This document shows positions 1-7,720 of a stretch of DNA of 16,379 nt, piece by piece. Source of the DNA: Tubulinosema ratisbonensis (Eukaryota > Microsporidia > Tubulinosematidae); contig RCSS01000581.1 in assembly GCA_004000155.1 (NCBI GenBank), positions 2,873 to 19,251 of the forward strand. The letters are read 5' to 3'. The notes below the pieces were generated by a model. The model was not told where the DNA came from and made no database searches. It saw only the letters and a list, made by a program, of their open reading frames with translations. A program made the position numbers and the translations under genes. The number at the start of each line of letters is the position of its first letter. Within the stretch, counting starts at the first letter, position 1.

Positions 1-55
1 TATAAAAAAAAGAGTTTTTATAAAAAAAATAGTTTTTATTTTAAAAAATTATTTA

Positions 56-565
56 TCAGAAATAAAAATCTTTTTGTTTCTCCAAATATTTTATAAAATT
101 TTTCAAAGAAAAATTTAAACTCTTTAAACTTAAAAATATCCAATCATACCCTAAAACATCAATATTTCTTTGGCAAAAATAGAATTCTTTAGCCTGACCT
201 AAAAAATTTCTTGTATCTCTTTTAAGTTTATCTATTTTTATAAGATTCTCTTGTAAAACAACTAAAGTGTTGTGATTTAGTGTTTGAAGTTGTAATAATT
301 TGTGTGTGTTTAATCTTAACTCAATCTTTTTTTCTATCCTTGAAGCTAACAAAATAAATATTTGTTGCTGTAATAAATAATTTAGTTTTGGCGAATCAAA
401 AGTTAAACATTCTATTTTGTCTAAAAATGATTGTTCATGATTGTATTTCAATCTTTTGTTAGAAGTTGTCATTAAGCATTTCGGTTGAGAACTGAAAGAA
501 AAAGTTTTGTTTAAGGTTGCTGTAAGGTTATGATATAATATTTGTATTAAATAAAAATAATTCAT
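56..565 (-). CDS. Orphan helical protein, 169 aa
   Basis: I do not recognise this protein. It has no obvious signal peptide or membrane anchor. From about residue 50 to 165 it is rich in Leu, Ile, Lys, Gln and Asn in a pattern suited to amphipathic helices or short coiled coils (for example the stretches around residues 60-80 and 95-120); the first 40 residues are less ordered. The start at 565 is supported by CCCC lying 5-8 bases upstream of the ATG (plus-strand GGGG at 570-573), a position where CCC-like signals are known in microsporidian genes. A second ATG lies at residue 32 (470-472) without such a signal. The stop is TGA at 56-58. Residues such as Cys, Trp, His and Pro argue against a chance AT-rich frame. 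Gene status is moderately sure; function is unknown. Confidence 0.6.
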   Translation of the reverse strand: MNYFYLIQILYHNLTATLNKTFSFSSQPKCLMTTSNKRLKYNHEQSFLDKIECLTFDSPKLNYLLQQQIFILLASRIEKKIELRLNTHKLLQLQTLNHNTLVVLQENLIKIDKLKRDTRNFLGQAKEFYFCQRNIDVLGYDWIFLSLKSLNFSLKNFIKYLEKQKDFYF

Positions 566-575
566 TTAAGGGGTA
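566..575 (-). promoter_or_regulatory. CCC-like start signal of the 169-aa gene
   Basis: On the minus strand the bases just before the ATG at 565 read TACCCCTTAA. A CCC- or GGG-like motif within about 15 bases of the start codon is a known microsporidian expression signal. The motif is seen directly; its role here is inferred. A near copy (TACCCCCTTAA, minus strand) lies at about 712-722. Confidence 0.5.
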
Positions 576-1435
576 TTTTATATTTTAGTTTATTGCTTAA
601 TTTTTATCATACGATAAAAAAATTAACAAATTTTTAATGATTTTAGAAAGAATATTCTTTTATGTCTTAAGATGAAGGTAAATGATATTCATTACTGTAT
701 TATAATCATCTATTAAGGGGGTATATTTAATATTAAATTTTAATTTTATTGATTATGACATAAAATAATTGGAGTTTTAAAAATTTAATTACCTTTTCTT
801 GTGTGTTTACAATTAAAACAGCTTTATAAATATTTTTTTTACAGGAATGAGTAAAAATATTTGAAAAAAGTGTAACTCAAATTTTACTCTTTAAAAAATT
901 GAAAAATAGAATTTGATTAAATTTATTAATGAAAATGTTTTAAAGAAAAGAATGATTTTTCTTTGTATTGAAATCTTATTCTATTTTTTGATTATCACAT
1001 TGATTCAAAAAAAGCATCTTTTTGTGTAATTTATAATTAAAATTTTAATAGCTCTTTAATTCAAAATATATATGATGTTATAAAAATTATTGAGATTCAA
1101 AATTATAGTATTTATAAAATCTAATTAAGCTTAGAGTTGCATTTAATTATGAATTGTTTTAAAATTTCATTTAATAATTCAGTTCTTTAAGAGATTTAAT
1201 CTGAAATGATAATATCTAATAAAAATTACTAAAAAATAATCAAAATTTCTTCTATTTAAAAAAATTTCCAAAAAATTTAAAAAGTCATTTTTATTTTATA
1301 TAAATAAATGAAATATACAAACATTATTCATATAACTGCAATATCTTACACAATTAATTTATTTTATTTATTTATGATTTAATAAATAAATAAAATAACC
1401 CCTAAGTAGCCATGAGAGAAGAAAAAAGATTGGAT

Positions 1436-1477
1436 CAAGGGTAAAATTTTCCCCATTAGGGGAAAATTTTACTTTTG
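1436..1477. repeat. Perfect 14-bp inverted repeat (hairpin)
   Basis: The arms GTAAAATTTTCCCC (1441-1454) and GGGGAAAATTTTAC (1459-1472) are exact reverse complements separated by ATTA. In RNA the stem can be extended to 19 pairs, using two G-U pairs at 1439-1440 with 1473-1474 and then CAA with TTG (1436-1438 with 1475-1477). It lies about 210 bp upstream of the decayed transposase, so it may be a foldback end or a small non-autonomous element. It could also be a structured RNA or a cruciform. I see no second copy in this window, so it is not shown to be the terminal repeat of the transposon. Confidence 0.75.
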
Positions 1478-1687
1478 TTAAAACAAATATTTAAATTAAT
1501 AATAATAATCAATAAAAATAAAAATTATATAATTATATAATATTAAAAATATTAAATTAGATATTTGTAATGCATATAATATAAATTAATTTAANAAATA
1601 TACAATAAAAATAACAAATTACANATGAATTTTAAANTTTAGACCCTTAAATGACGCCATATCAACTAGNATGTAAAATTTTCAGCT

Positions 1688-2556
1688 TTGGACAANAGAG
1701 GTTGGATATCTTTTTNNATGNAAAATANCTATATCCATAAAGAAGTAAGGTNTTTTTCGTGTNCGATGTATCTCAAACTTGTAAAATACAAGAAAAGTAT
1801 TGATGNGTTTTCATGGCGATGTACAAATAANNAATNTACAANCTTTCAAAAATANTTTTCTATTAGAANAAATACATTTTTCAATGATCTTAATTTAAAA
1901 TTTAACCTTNTTTTTCTCATTTTAATAAAATATTCATGTAAACAACAGAGATTTAGTATNCAATTANNCTTGGATGTTTCTGACAAAACAATTAAAAAGG
2001 TTATTAATAAACTAGTTTACTTAATTCCAAATCCTGATTTTTCTAATAATAATTAGGTGGGCCAGATTCAATTGTACAAGTAGACGAAACTATGTTGAAT
2101 TACAAATGTAAATCACATAGAGGGCGCTCACCACACAATAGAACTGATTCTCTTTGTATTATTGAATACAAAAACAAAACAACACGAGCTATTCGCAAAA
2201 ATAATTCTAAATAAGAAAGAAAATACAATAGTTCCTATAATTTGTAGCCAGGTAGCAAATAATTCTATTATCTGGACTGACGAACACAAATCCTATTCGA
2301 ACTTGGACAGCTACGGCTTTTATCATGGCACTGTATGCCATAAATACAAATTTATGAATGGTCCCAATGGTATCAATACACAGGTTATTGAATCATTTCN
2401 GGCAACCGTAGGACTAGAACTGCTGCCTGGGATAAATTATGCCCGGATTTAAACAATAGCCACTTCAAAGAAAATGAAACTGATTTGAACAAGGAAATCA
2501 TACATCTAGGAAATTTGCTGAATTTAATTGTTAATAATAAAGACATAGAAGATTAA
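1688..2556 (+). pseudogene. Decayed Merlin/IS1016-like (IS1595 superfamily) transposase
   Basis: DDE transposase of the ISXO2/IS1595 superfamily, eukaryotic Merlin type. The reading frame changes three times. 1688-2053 carries an N-terminal zinc-ribbon-like part with a CXXC, then WRC and a SIR..TFF motif, and ends at TAG. 2056-about 2200 reads GGPDSIVQVDET in another frame. About 2197-2405 returns to the first frame with WTDEHKSY and GINTQVIES. 2407-2556 shifts again with RTRTAAWDKLCPDL and ends at TAA. The presumed catalytic Asp codons are at 2083 and 2279 and the Glu at 2390, with 36 residues between the second Asp and the Glu. One break falls in the A-run 2197-2201, so it could be a homopolymer error, but three breaks plus many Ns point to a dead or collapsed copy. 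No ATG is clear; the frame at 1688 opens at TTG. Family assignment is confident; intactness is not. Confidence 0.85.
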
Positions 2557-2953
2557 TCTTATAAGACATTCGGGATCTGGAAACTGATGAATTAAGATAT
2601 TTGCCATGTCTGAGATTCAAAATAGAATCATTTTGATGGATACTAATTAACATTTAAAAGATGATCAAGTAATACAGTCTAAAACAATTAAAGAATATTT
2701 ACAGAAATGGAATGATCTAAAATCTTTTGTAAAAAAATCATCCTAATTAATTGTTGATTAATAGTAATATTATGGTATGGGAAGAACAAGTAATGTCATT
2801 TTTTGATGATCTTTTGAATCTGCAAAAAAAAACAAAGATCTTTGGATGACAATTTAATAAAAAAGCAAAATAATAAAAAAAAATTAGTGAATATTATTTT
2901 TATGAAAAATTTTTTTAATTAATGTCACAAATAAATAAACAAAATTTTGCTTT
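2557..2953 (+). other. Eroded sequence downstream of the transposase
   Basis: There is no intact gene. Short protein-like stretches survive in different frames: 2565 to about 2632 reads IRDLETDELRYLPCLRFK, and 2651-2743 encodes about 30 residues including IKEYLQKWNDLKSFVKK before a stop. Around 2775-2850 there is a further piece with VWEEQVMSFFDDLLNLQ. These compositions are richer in Trp, Pro, Cys and Asp than the surrounding random AT sequence, so this is probably an old gene or the 3' part of the mobile element. I do not recognise it. Confidence 0.4.
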
Positions 2954-2959
2954 GTGATT

Positions 2960-3787
2960 ATGAATAGAATTCTGATATTCTATTTGATTTACTGTTGTTT
3001 CAATTTGGTAGAAATAATAGTTTATACCATATACGCCAAGTTACTAATCAACCATTTGCTCGATATGGGTATCAAAATTTACGGAAGCGTTATTTATGGT
3101 GTATCAGGATTCTTTTTTGGGAATTTTGTAAGTTTTACATCATTCTCTTATGCATTCTTAGCTTTAAACCACCAAGCTCTTTTATTATATTTCTATTTTA
3201 CAATATTTATATTTCTAAATTCAGCCTTATTAATCCCATTTTCAAAAAAACCTTATTTAATTCTTGGCTTTTTACTTCCGTTGATATTTGAATTTTTGTT
3301 TGTGTTAAAAAACTTTGACTTGTTCGCTCGTAAAATTATATTTCAACGAAATAAAAAACTAGGTTCTAATTTAAAATTAAAACGAGCTTTAAATATAAGA
3401 TCTATGACTATGGTTACTAGAACAGTTGCATATATTTACATCTATAGAATGTTGTTTGCCAATTTTGTTGCTGGGGAGGTTTATCCGAAGCAATCACATA
3501 AAAATAATTATTTATTACATTCACTAATTGGAATAGATCTGCTTTGTTCATTATATGAGAAATATGAAAACAAAATTATCAAAACTATTTCTTGGTTGTG
3601 TGTCTTAGGTATTAGCATTTTCATAATGATGGTTATGATTCTTAAATGGCATTGTATGAAAAGATTTGATAAAATAAGAATGGGACAGGATTTGGCCAGG
3701 ATGATTATATATTTTTGTTTTACAACTTATGACTTTTATATTTTAGGTTCGGGGTTAAAAGAGTATCATAGAACTTATAATGTTTAG
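2960..3787 (+). CDS. Orphan multi-pass membrane protein, 275 aa
   Basis: I do not recognise the family. The frame is open from GTG at 2954, but the first eukaryotic start is ATG at 2960, giving MNRILIFYL. Hydrophobic segments lie at about residues 2-26, 44-70, 74-95, 98-118, 208-230 and 248-262, so five or six membrane passes are likely. A hydrophilic, basic loop (about 120-150) separates the two halves, and the region around 150-180 contains RSMTMVTRTVAYIYIYRM followed by FVAGEVYP. AAATTTT lies just upstream of the start. The gene sits alone between the decayed transposon and a 2.7-kb gene desert. Its length, GTAG-free continuity and mixed residues make it a credible gene, perhaps specific to microsporidia. 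Function is unknown. Confidence 0.7.
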   Translation: MNRILIFYLIYCCFNLVEIIVYTIYAKLLINHLLDMGIKIYGSVIYGVSGFFFGNFVSFTSFSYAFLALNHQALLLYFYFTIFIFLNSALLIPFSKKPYLILGFLLPLIFEFLFVLKNFDLFARKIIFQRNKKLGSNLKLKRALNIRSMTMVTRTVAYIYIYRMLFANFVAGEVYPKQSHKNNYLLHSLIGIDLLCSLYEKYENKIIKTISWLCVLGISIFIMMVMILKWHCMKRFDKIRMGQDLARMIIYFCFTTYDFYILGSGLKEYHRTYNV

Positions 3788-4034
3788 AAAATTTTATAAT
3801 CCTATGGGTTTCATTTGAAAATGTTTAAATTAAATGCTACAATAAAATTACATTCTTGAGCAACAAATAAAGAAGAATAAACTAAAAAAAAGTACATTTA
3901 TATTTATCTATCATAATATTTATTACATTTTATCAAATATTATCAAAAATAGAAAAAAATTTTCTTCAATTAATTTACCAATTTTTTGTTGCTTTTTTAA
4001 GCTTCGAAAAAAAAATTTCTTATAAACAGGGTAA

Positions 4035-4202
4035 TGTAATGAGTTTTGGAAATTAAACTTAATTAAATTATATTATTTATTAAAAAAAGTGTTATTTAAA
4101 ATATTAAGAACATATAACAACAGTATAAATACTTTAGGCGGAATTGACGAACATCAAGTTTTATTTACAGAACTCGCTCTTTTTGCAATATTACTTGTTT
4201 AA
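4035..4202 (+). pseudogene. Possible gene relic, 55 codons, no ATG
   Basis: An open frame without a start codon whose second half reads like protein: NTLGGIDEHQVLFTELALF, then a stop at 4200-4202. Gly, Asp, His, Gln and Glu are unusual for chance frames in DNA this AT-rich. I cannot assign a family. It may equally be a chance frame. Confidence 0.3.
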
Positions 4203-4868
4203 GCCTAATTACAGTTAAGTTTTTATCACAAGAATAGAAAGGATTTTAACAAAATTAAATTACAAATCAAATTATGTTAATCAAACAATAAAATATTCAT
4301 TTATATTTGATACATTTAAAAAACTATTCTTGTATCAGCAAATAAATGTAATATTTTTTATAAAATATAAAAAAACAACTTATGAAATATAAATAAAGCT
4401 TGGAAAATCATTAAATTTATATCTAAACACTTTTTTTGAATGATAAATTTTTACATATCTTCTTTATAAACTGTATGTTTAATGGATGATTTATTTAAAA
4501 ATATCTTAATAATTGATGAAAAGTAATTTTATAAATCCTATAATCCTGGAGTTTTATACTTAATCTGTTGACCACAACAAAATTTTTAATTATATTTACA
4601 TATTCATATAAAATAATATCTTTTATAAAAAGAGGATTCTGGTAAAATAATGTCTTATTGCTAATCGTATACTTTGAATTCACAATTGTTGTTTTTTACA
4701 ATTAAAAGAAGTATTATAATCATTCTATAAACACTTGATTATATTATCTTATTTATAGAGTACCTTTTTTGGTTCTAAATTTTCTAGAAAAAATAATCTA
4801 TTTAAAGGAAAATTTATTAACCTCTGAGAAATCATGCAGCCTAAAGACATAAATAAAAAAAATAGTAA

Positions 4869-4961
4869 ACAAAAAATTTTGCAAAAACATTTATTGTAAT
4901 TTTATTACAGGGCGCCGTGTCCACTAACAGGATTTCGACAGCATTAATAACATTTTTTTGA
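4869..4961 (+). other. GC-rich island with short open frame
   Basis: Bases 4908-4945 are clearly GC-richer than anything within a kilobase, with GGGCGCCGTGTCCAC at 4909-4923. The plus strand is open from 4869 to 4961 and reads QGAVSTNRISTALIT in the island; the minus strand is also open there (AVEILLVDTAPCNK). It may be a fragment of a mobile element or of a lost gene. No identity can be supported. Confidence 0.35.
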
Positions 4962-5330
4962 TATATTTATATTATTTTAATATAATCAAGAACAGAGAAA
5001 AATTGAAGATTAGTTTTTAAGTTAAATTTTAAAAAAAGAATAATAGAGGCAAACGGCTGTATTTTGATAAAAATATATCATTAAAGTGATAAATGAATAT
5101 TAATTTTGAAAGCTATTTTGTAAACTTGTGATTTTATTAACATATTTAGAAATCTTTTTTTACAAAAACTAAAATCCGAAAAAAATATCTTAAAAATTTA
5201 AAATAATTTAAAAATTTTTAAAATGAAGTAAATATTCTTGTGTATAACATATTTTTAAATTAAATTATAATTTCAATTCATAATTTTATAGTAGTAAAAA
5301 ATCTTGATCAACAAAAATATTTTAACTTAA

Positions 5331-5498
5331 ACAAATTTTTTTATTTTTTTACCAGGATTAAGTTATAATGAAATAAAAATAAATTTATTAAAACTTTCAT
5401 TTGTAAATTATTCAAAATTTATTTTTTTATTGCCTTTAGATAAAAAATTTATACAAGGATCTTTTGCTATGCCTTCTATGTTAAATGTTAATATCTAG
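5331..5498 (+). pseudogene. Possible gene relic, 55 codons, no start
   Basis: Open from after a TAA at 5328 to a TAG at 5496, with no ATG until near the end. The central part reads LPGLSYNEIKINLLKLSF and later PLDKKFIQGSFAMPSM. Pro, Gly and Gln in this context suggest old coding sequence, but the length is within what chance can give. No family was recognised. Confidence 0.25.
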
Positions 5499-6035
5499 TT
5501 AAAAGAAACTTATGGTAAAATATGTTTCTATATAATTAGATCTAAAATAGAATACTGCTAAGTTTTTGCAAGCTAAAACCTACTTCAATTAAATTTGTAG
5601 AACTATATTTTCACTAAAATTATAGAATATTTTTCTTTTTTTTCTTAAAAATATTTTCTATAAATATTAGTCAAAAATTAAAAATTAACTCAAATACAAA
5701 AAAAAAGATTACAAATTTTGAATATAATTGTAATAACTTATTAAACTAAGTTATATTCCATTTTTATGGTGTGAAAATAAGCGATTCCTTGTATTAAAGA
5801 GAATTTTTCAAATTTTTTTTTTACTTTAACTTTTTCACATATTTAAATAAATACTATTGAATAATATTGGTTTAATTTGTAATTTATGAGGTACAATAAT
5901 TTTAGTTGTTTAATTTAAATATGTTTAGCCTTCAATTGAATCATTAAATATAATTTTTAATATGCTATACCACTTCTTAGCATTTTATTTCTAGAAAATA
6001 TGAGATATTTTCAAATTTTCTTACATTATTGCTGC

Positions 6036-6223
6036 ATCCTAAGGAGTACAACCCTAAAATCAAATGGCCGAGGTAAAATAATTTGTAATGTACTTTATTT
6101 TATCTCTTTGTTACTTTCTCAGGCATGGGGTTCTACCTTATTTATTTTTAAATAATAAATAATAAATTTAAAACCTATTTTTTAGGAGTCGAACCCATAT
6201 CTTTTGTTATAGAATTATAACAA
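6036..6223. other. tRNA-like fragments and hairpin
   Basis: Several tRNA-promoter-like pieces cluster here. On the minus strand GGGTTCGACTCC (6185-6196) fits a T-arm/B-box and forms four of five stem pairs. Minus-strand TAGGG-TTGTACT-CCTTA (6039-6055) forms a perfect 5-bp T-stem but has G where loop position 56 should be C. On the plus strand TGGCCGAG (6065-6072) matches a Ser/Leu-type A-box. TTGTTATA-GAAT-TATAACAA (6204-6223) is a perfect 8-bp hairpin with a 4-base loop, which is too small for an anticodon loop. I could not close any complete cloverleaf with a matching acceptor stem, so I read these as tRNA relics or an unrelated small RNA, not as a tRNA gene. Confidence 0.3.
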
Positions 6224-6513
6224 CTTATTTAATTCATTAATAATTTAAATTATTCTTACCCGTACATTTTTTTTTCATAATTAAATTGTAAAAAACTCTC
6301 TTTTAAATATTAATAAGTAATTTATTTTAAAAAAAGAAACTCAAATATTTTTTTAGAAAAATTTAATTTTAAAAATTTTCATTAAAACTAAAAAGGAAAA
6401 AGGTTTTTTTACATAAATTGTCTCATAAAGAACTTGTTTTATAAACTAATTGTATTTATATATTTTATAAAATATTTTTTAAATTAAACCAAAATAAAAT
6501 TTTACACAATCAT

Positions 6514-7698
6514 TTACTTTTTAATTTCTGGCTTATTCATTTTAAGATTAAACTTAAGGTTTACATAAAACAAAAGACTTATAAATAAAATACTTATAAT
6601 CTGATTAAATGAAATAAATCTAAGTGTTTTAATATAATCAGGATCATTATTTATAAAAAACTGATTATAAGTTGAGGTACGCAATAAGAAATATTGATTA
6701 TACATGTGAAGACAAGCGTATCCGAATCCTAATTGGTTTATTAATAAAGGAGTACAAGCCCAGAAACAAGAAAAGAATGAATAACCAATAGAAACTAATA
6801 CCCCAATCAAATAAATCAATTTTATTTCATAATAAATTAAAAGTACGGCCAAGGAAATAGAAGAACATCCAATAAACATAAAGTTAAGTTTATTTCCGTA
6901 ATAATCTGATATATTATTTATACATATACATAAAAAAATAGTTAATAATTCTGTCAAACCTAACAATTTACACGATTTCTCATTTTCAAATTTAAATTTT
7001 CTGTTGAAAATGTAAATAATTGAACCATGAAAAATGGACCATGCAAAATAAAAACTTAAGACTGTTAAAATAAAAATAATAAAAGAAAAACTAAGTTTTT
7101 CTTTTCCTTTTTCATCTTCTCTGTTTTCTTTTATGTTTTCAACTGTGGAAAGCCAAATTCCTAATATAAAACCAGCCGCAGAGAGTAAAACTAAAAAAAA
7201 TACAACATGAATTGGAGAATATTTTTTTATGTAAGTTGGTAAAATTATGTACGCAAAAAGTGACCCAACTTTACCTAAAATGGTTAGTATTGACAAGGCA
7301 AGTGCAAGTTCTTTTCCTCTAAAATGTAAAGCAATTATTCTGTTCTGATTGATTGTGAATCCTTCTCCTCCTATCCCAGCTATAATTTTTCCTACCATCA
7401 TCACAGACAAAAAATGAATCTTCATTCCTAAAAAGAATAACAGATTTCCTATAAAAATTAACAAACAAAGCACAGTCACCAAATTAAGATTTCTTTTAGA
7501 AATGTAATTACCTAAAAAAAGAGAGGTGATTACGTTTGGCGCAGCGTAAAACATAAATGAATAAAGGGTAATTTTATCGGATTTTAAGTTTATGTACTCG
7601 GTAAACCTTTCATTAATCACACAAGGAAGCTCAAATCCCATCCAAGCTATTCCTTGTATGATCCCAGAGAATAAAACTAATAAATATTTATTTAACAT
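6514..7698 (-). CDS. MFSD1-like major facilitator transporter
   Basis: A 394-aa membrane protein with about 10-12 hydrophobic segments and the two-bundle layout of the major facilitator superfamily, split by a charged cytosolic loop at about residues 188-201 (ENREDEKGKEK). The motif GIGGEGFTINQN (108-119), followed by the FRGKELALALS stretch, closely resembles the conserved segment of MFSD1 and related small-molecule transporters (GGES..VAQN.....F.GKEL). Animal MFSD1 is a lysosomal dipeptide exporter, so import or export of peptides or other small solutes is plausible here, but the substrate is inferred only by family. The start is the ATG at 7696-7698, 22 bp downstream of the Ies6-like stop on the same strand. 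No break is visible. MFS membership is fairly sure; the MFSD1 subgroup is moderate. Confidence 0.7.
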   Translation of the reverse strand: MLNKYLLVLFSGIIQGIAWMGFELPCVINERFTEYINLKSDKITLYSFMFYAAPNVITSLFLGNYISKRNLNLVTVLCLLIFIGNLLFFLGMKIHFLSVMMVGKIIAGIGGEGFTINQNRIIALHFRGKELALALSILTILGKVGSLFAYIILPTYIKKYSPIHVVFFLVLLSAAGFILGIWLSTVENIKENREDEKGKEKLSFSFIIFILTVLSFYFAWSIFHGSIIYIFNRKFKFENEKSCKLLGLTELLTIFLCICINNISDYYGNKLNFMFIGCSSISLAVLLIYYEIKLIYLIGVLVSIGYSFFSCFWACTPLLINQLGFGYACLHMYNQYFLLRTSTYNQFFINNDPDYIKTLRFISFNQIISILFISLLFYVNLKFNLKMNKPEIKK

Positions 7699-7720
7699 AG
7701 AAGGTATTTAAAAAAATATT

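Larger units (their letters stand above)
566..1687. other. AT-rich spacer with no supported gene
   Basis: About 1.1 kb of poly-A/T-rich sequence with stops in every frame. The only structured parts are a second CCCCC-TTAA motif on the minus strand near 712-722, followed by ATG and an immediate stop, and a GC-richer island at 1397-1477 holding a tiny ATG frame and a perfect hairpin (listed separately). A 25-residue hydrophobic frame opens at 952 but nothing supports it as a gene. N calls begin at 1595 and increase toward the transposase. Confidence 0.7.
3788..6513. other. 2.7-kb gene-poor AT-rich region
   Basis: No gene of normal length is supported on either strand. Most of the region is poly-A/T with dense stops. 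Islands stand out: an open stretch at 4035-4202 with protein-like residues, a GC-rich island at 4908-4945, an open stretch at 5331-5498, and tRNA-like fragments at about 6036-6223. A 62-codon minus-strand frame at 4495-4683 starts with ATG but has no start signal and no recognisable motif. The islands are best read as relics of old genes or mobile elements in a decaying spacer. Confidence 0.6.

Noticed and set aside
2954..2959. GTG start for the 275-aa membrane protein
   Set aside because: Eukaryotic genes start at ATG; the first in-frame ATG is 2960. The same reasoning moves the starts from TTG 10653 to ATG 10704, from TTG 14177 to ATG 14189, and from TTG 12846 (minus) to ATG 12813.
2995..3291. 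98-codon frame overlapping the membrane orphan
   Set aside because: It overlaps a longer frame with a coherent membrane pattern, and its own composition is not protein-like.
4495..4683. 62-codon ATG frame on the minus strand
   Set aside because: No CCC-like start signal, no motif and no size advantage over chance frames in such AT-rich sequence.
4905..4925. Retrotransposon primer-binding site (GGCGCC-like sequence after ...TTACA)
   Set aside because: It lacks the TGG that pairs with the tRNA CCA end, and no LTR pair or reverse transcriptase is present nearby.
6058..6145. Plus-strand tRNA-Ser/Leu gene starting from TGGCCGAG
   Set aside because: The putative T-arm GGGGTTCTACC lacks the required stem pairs and the acceptor strands do not match.
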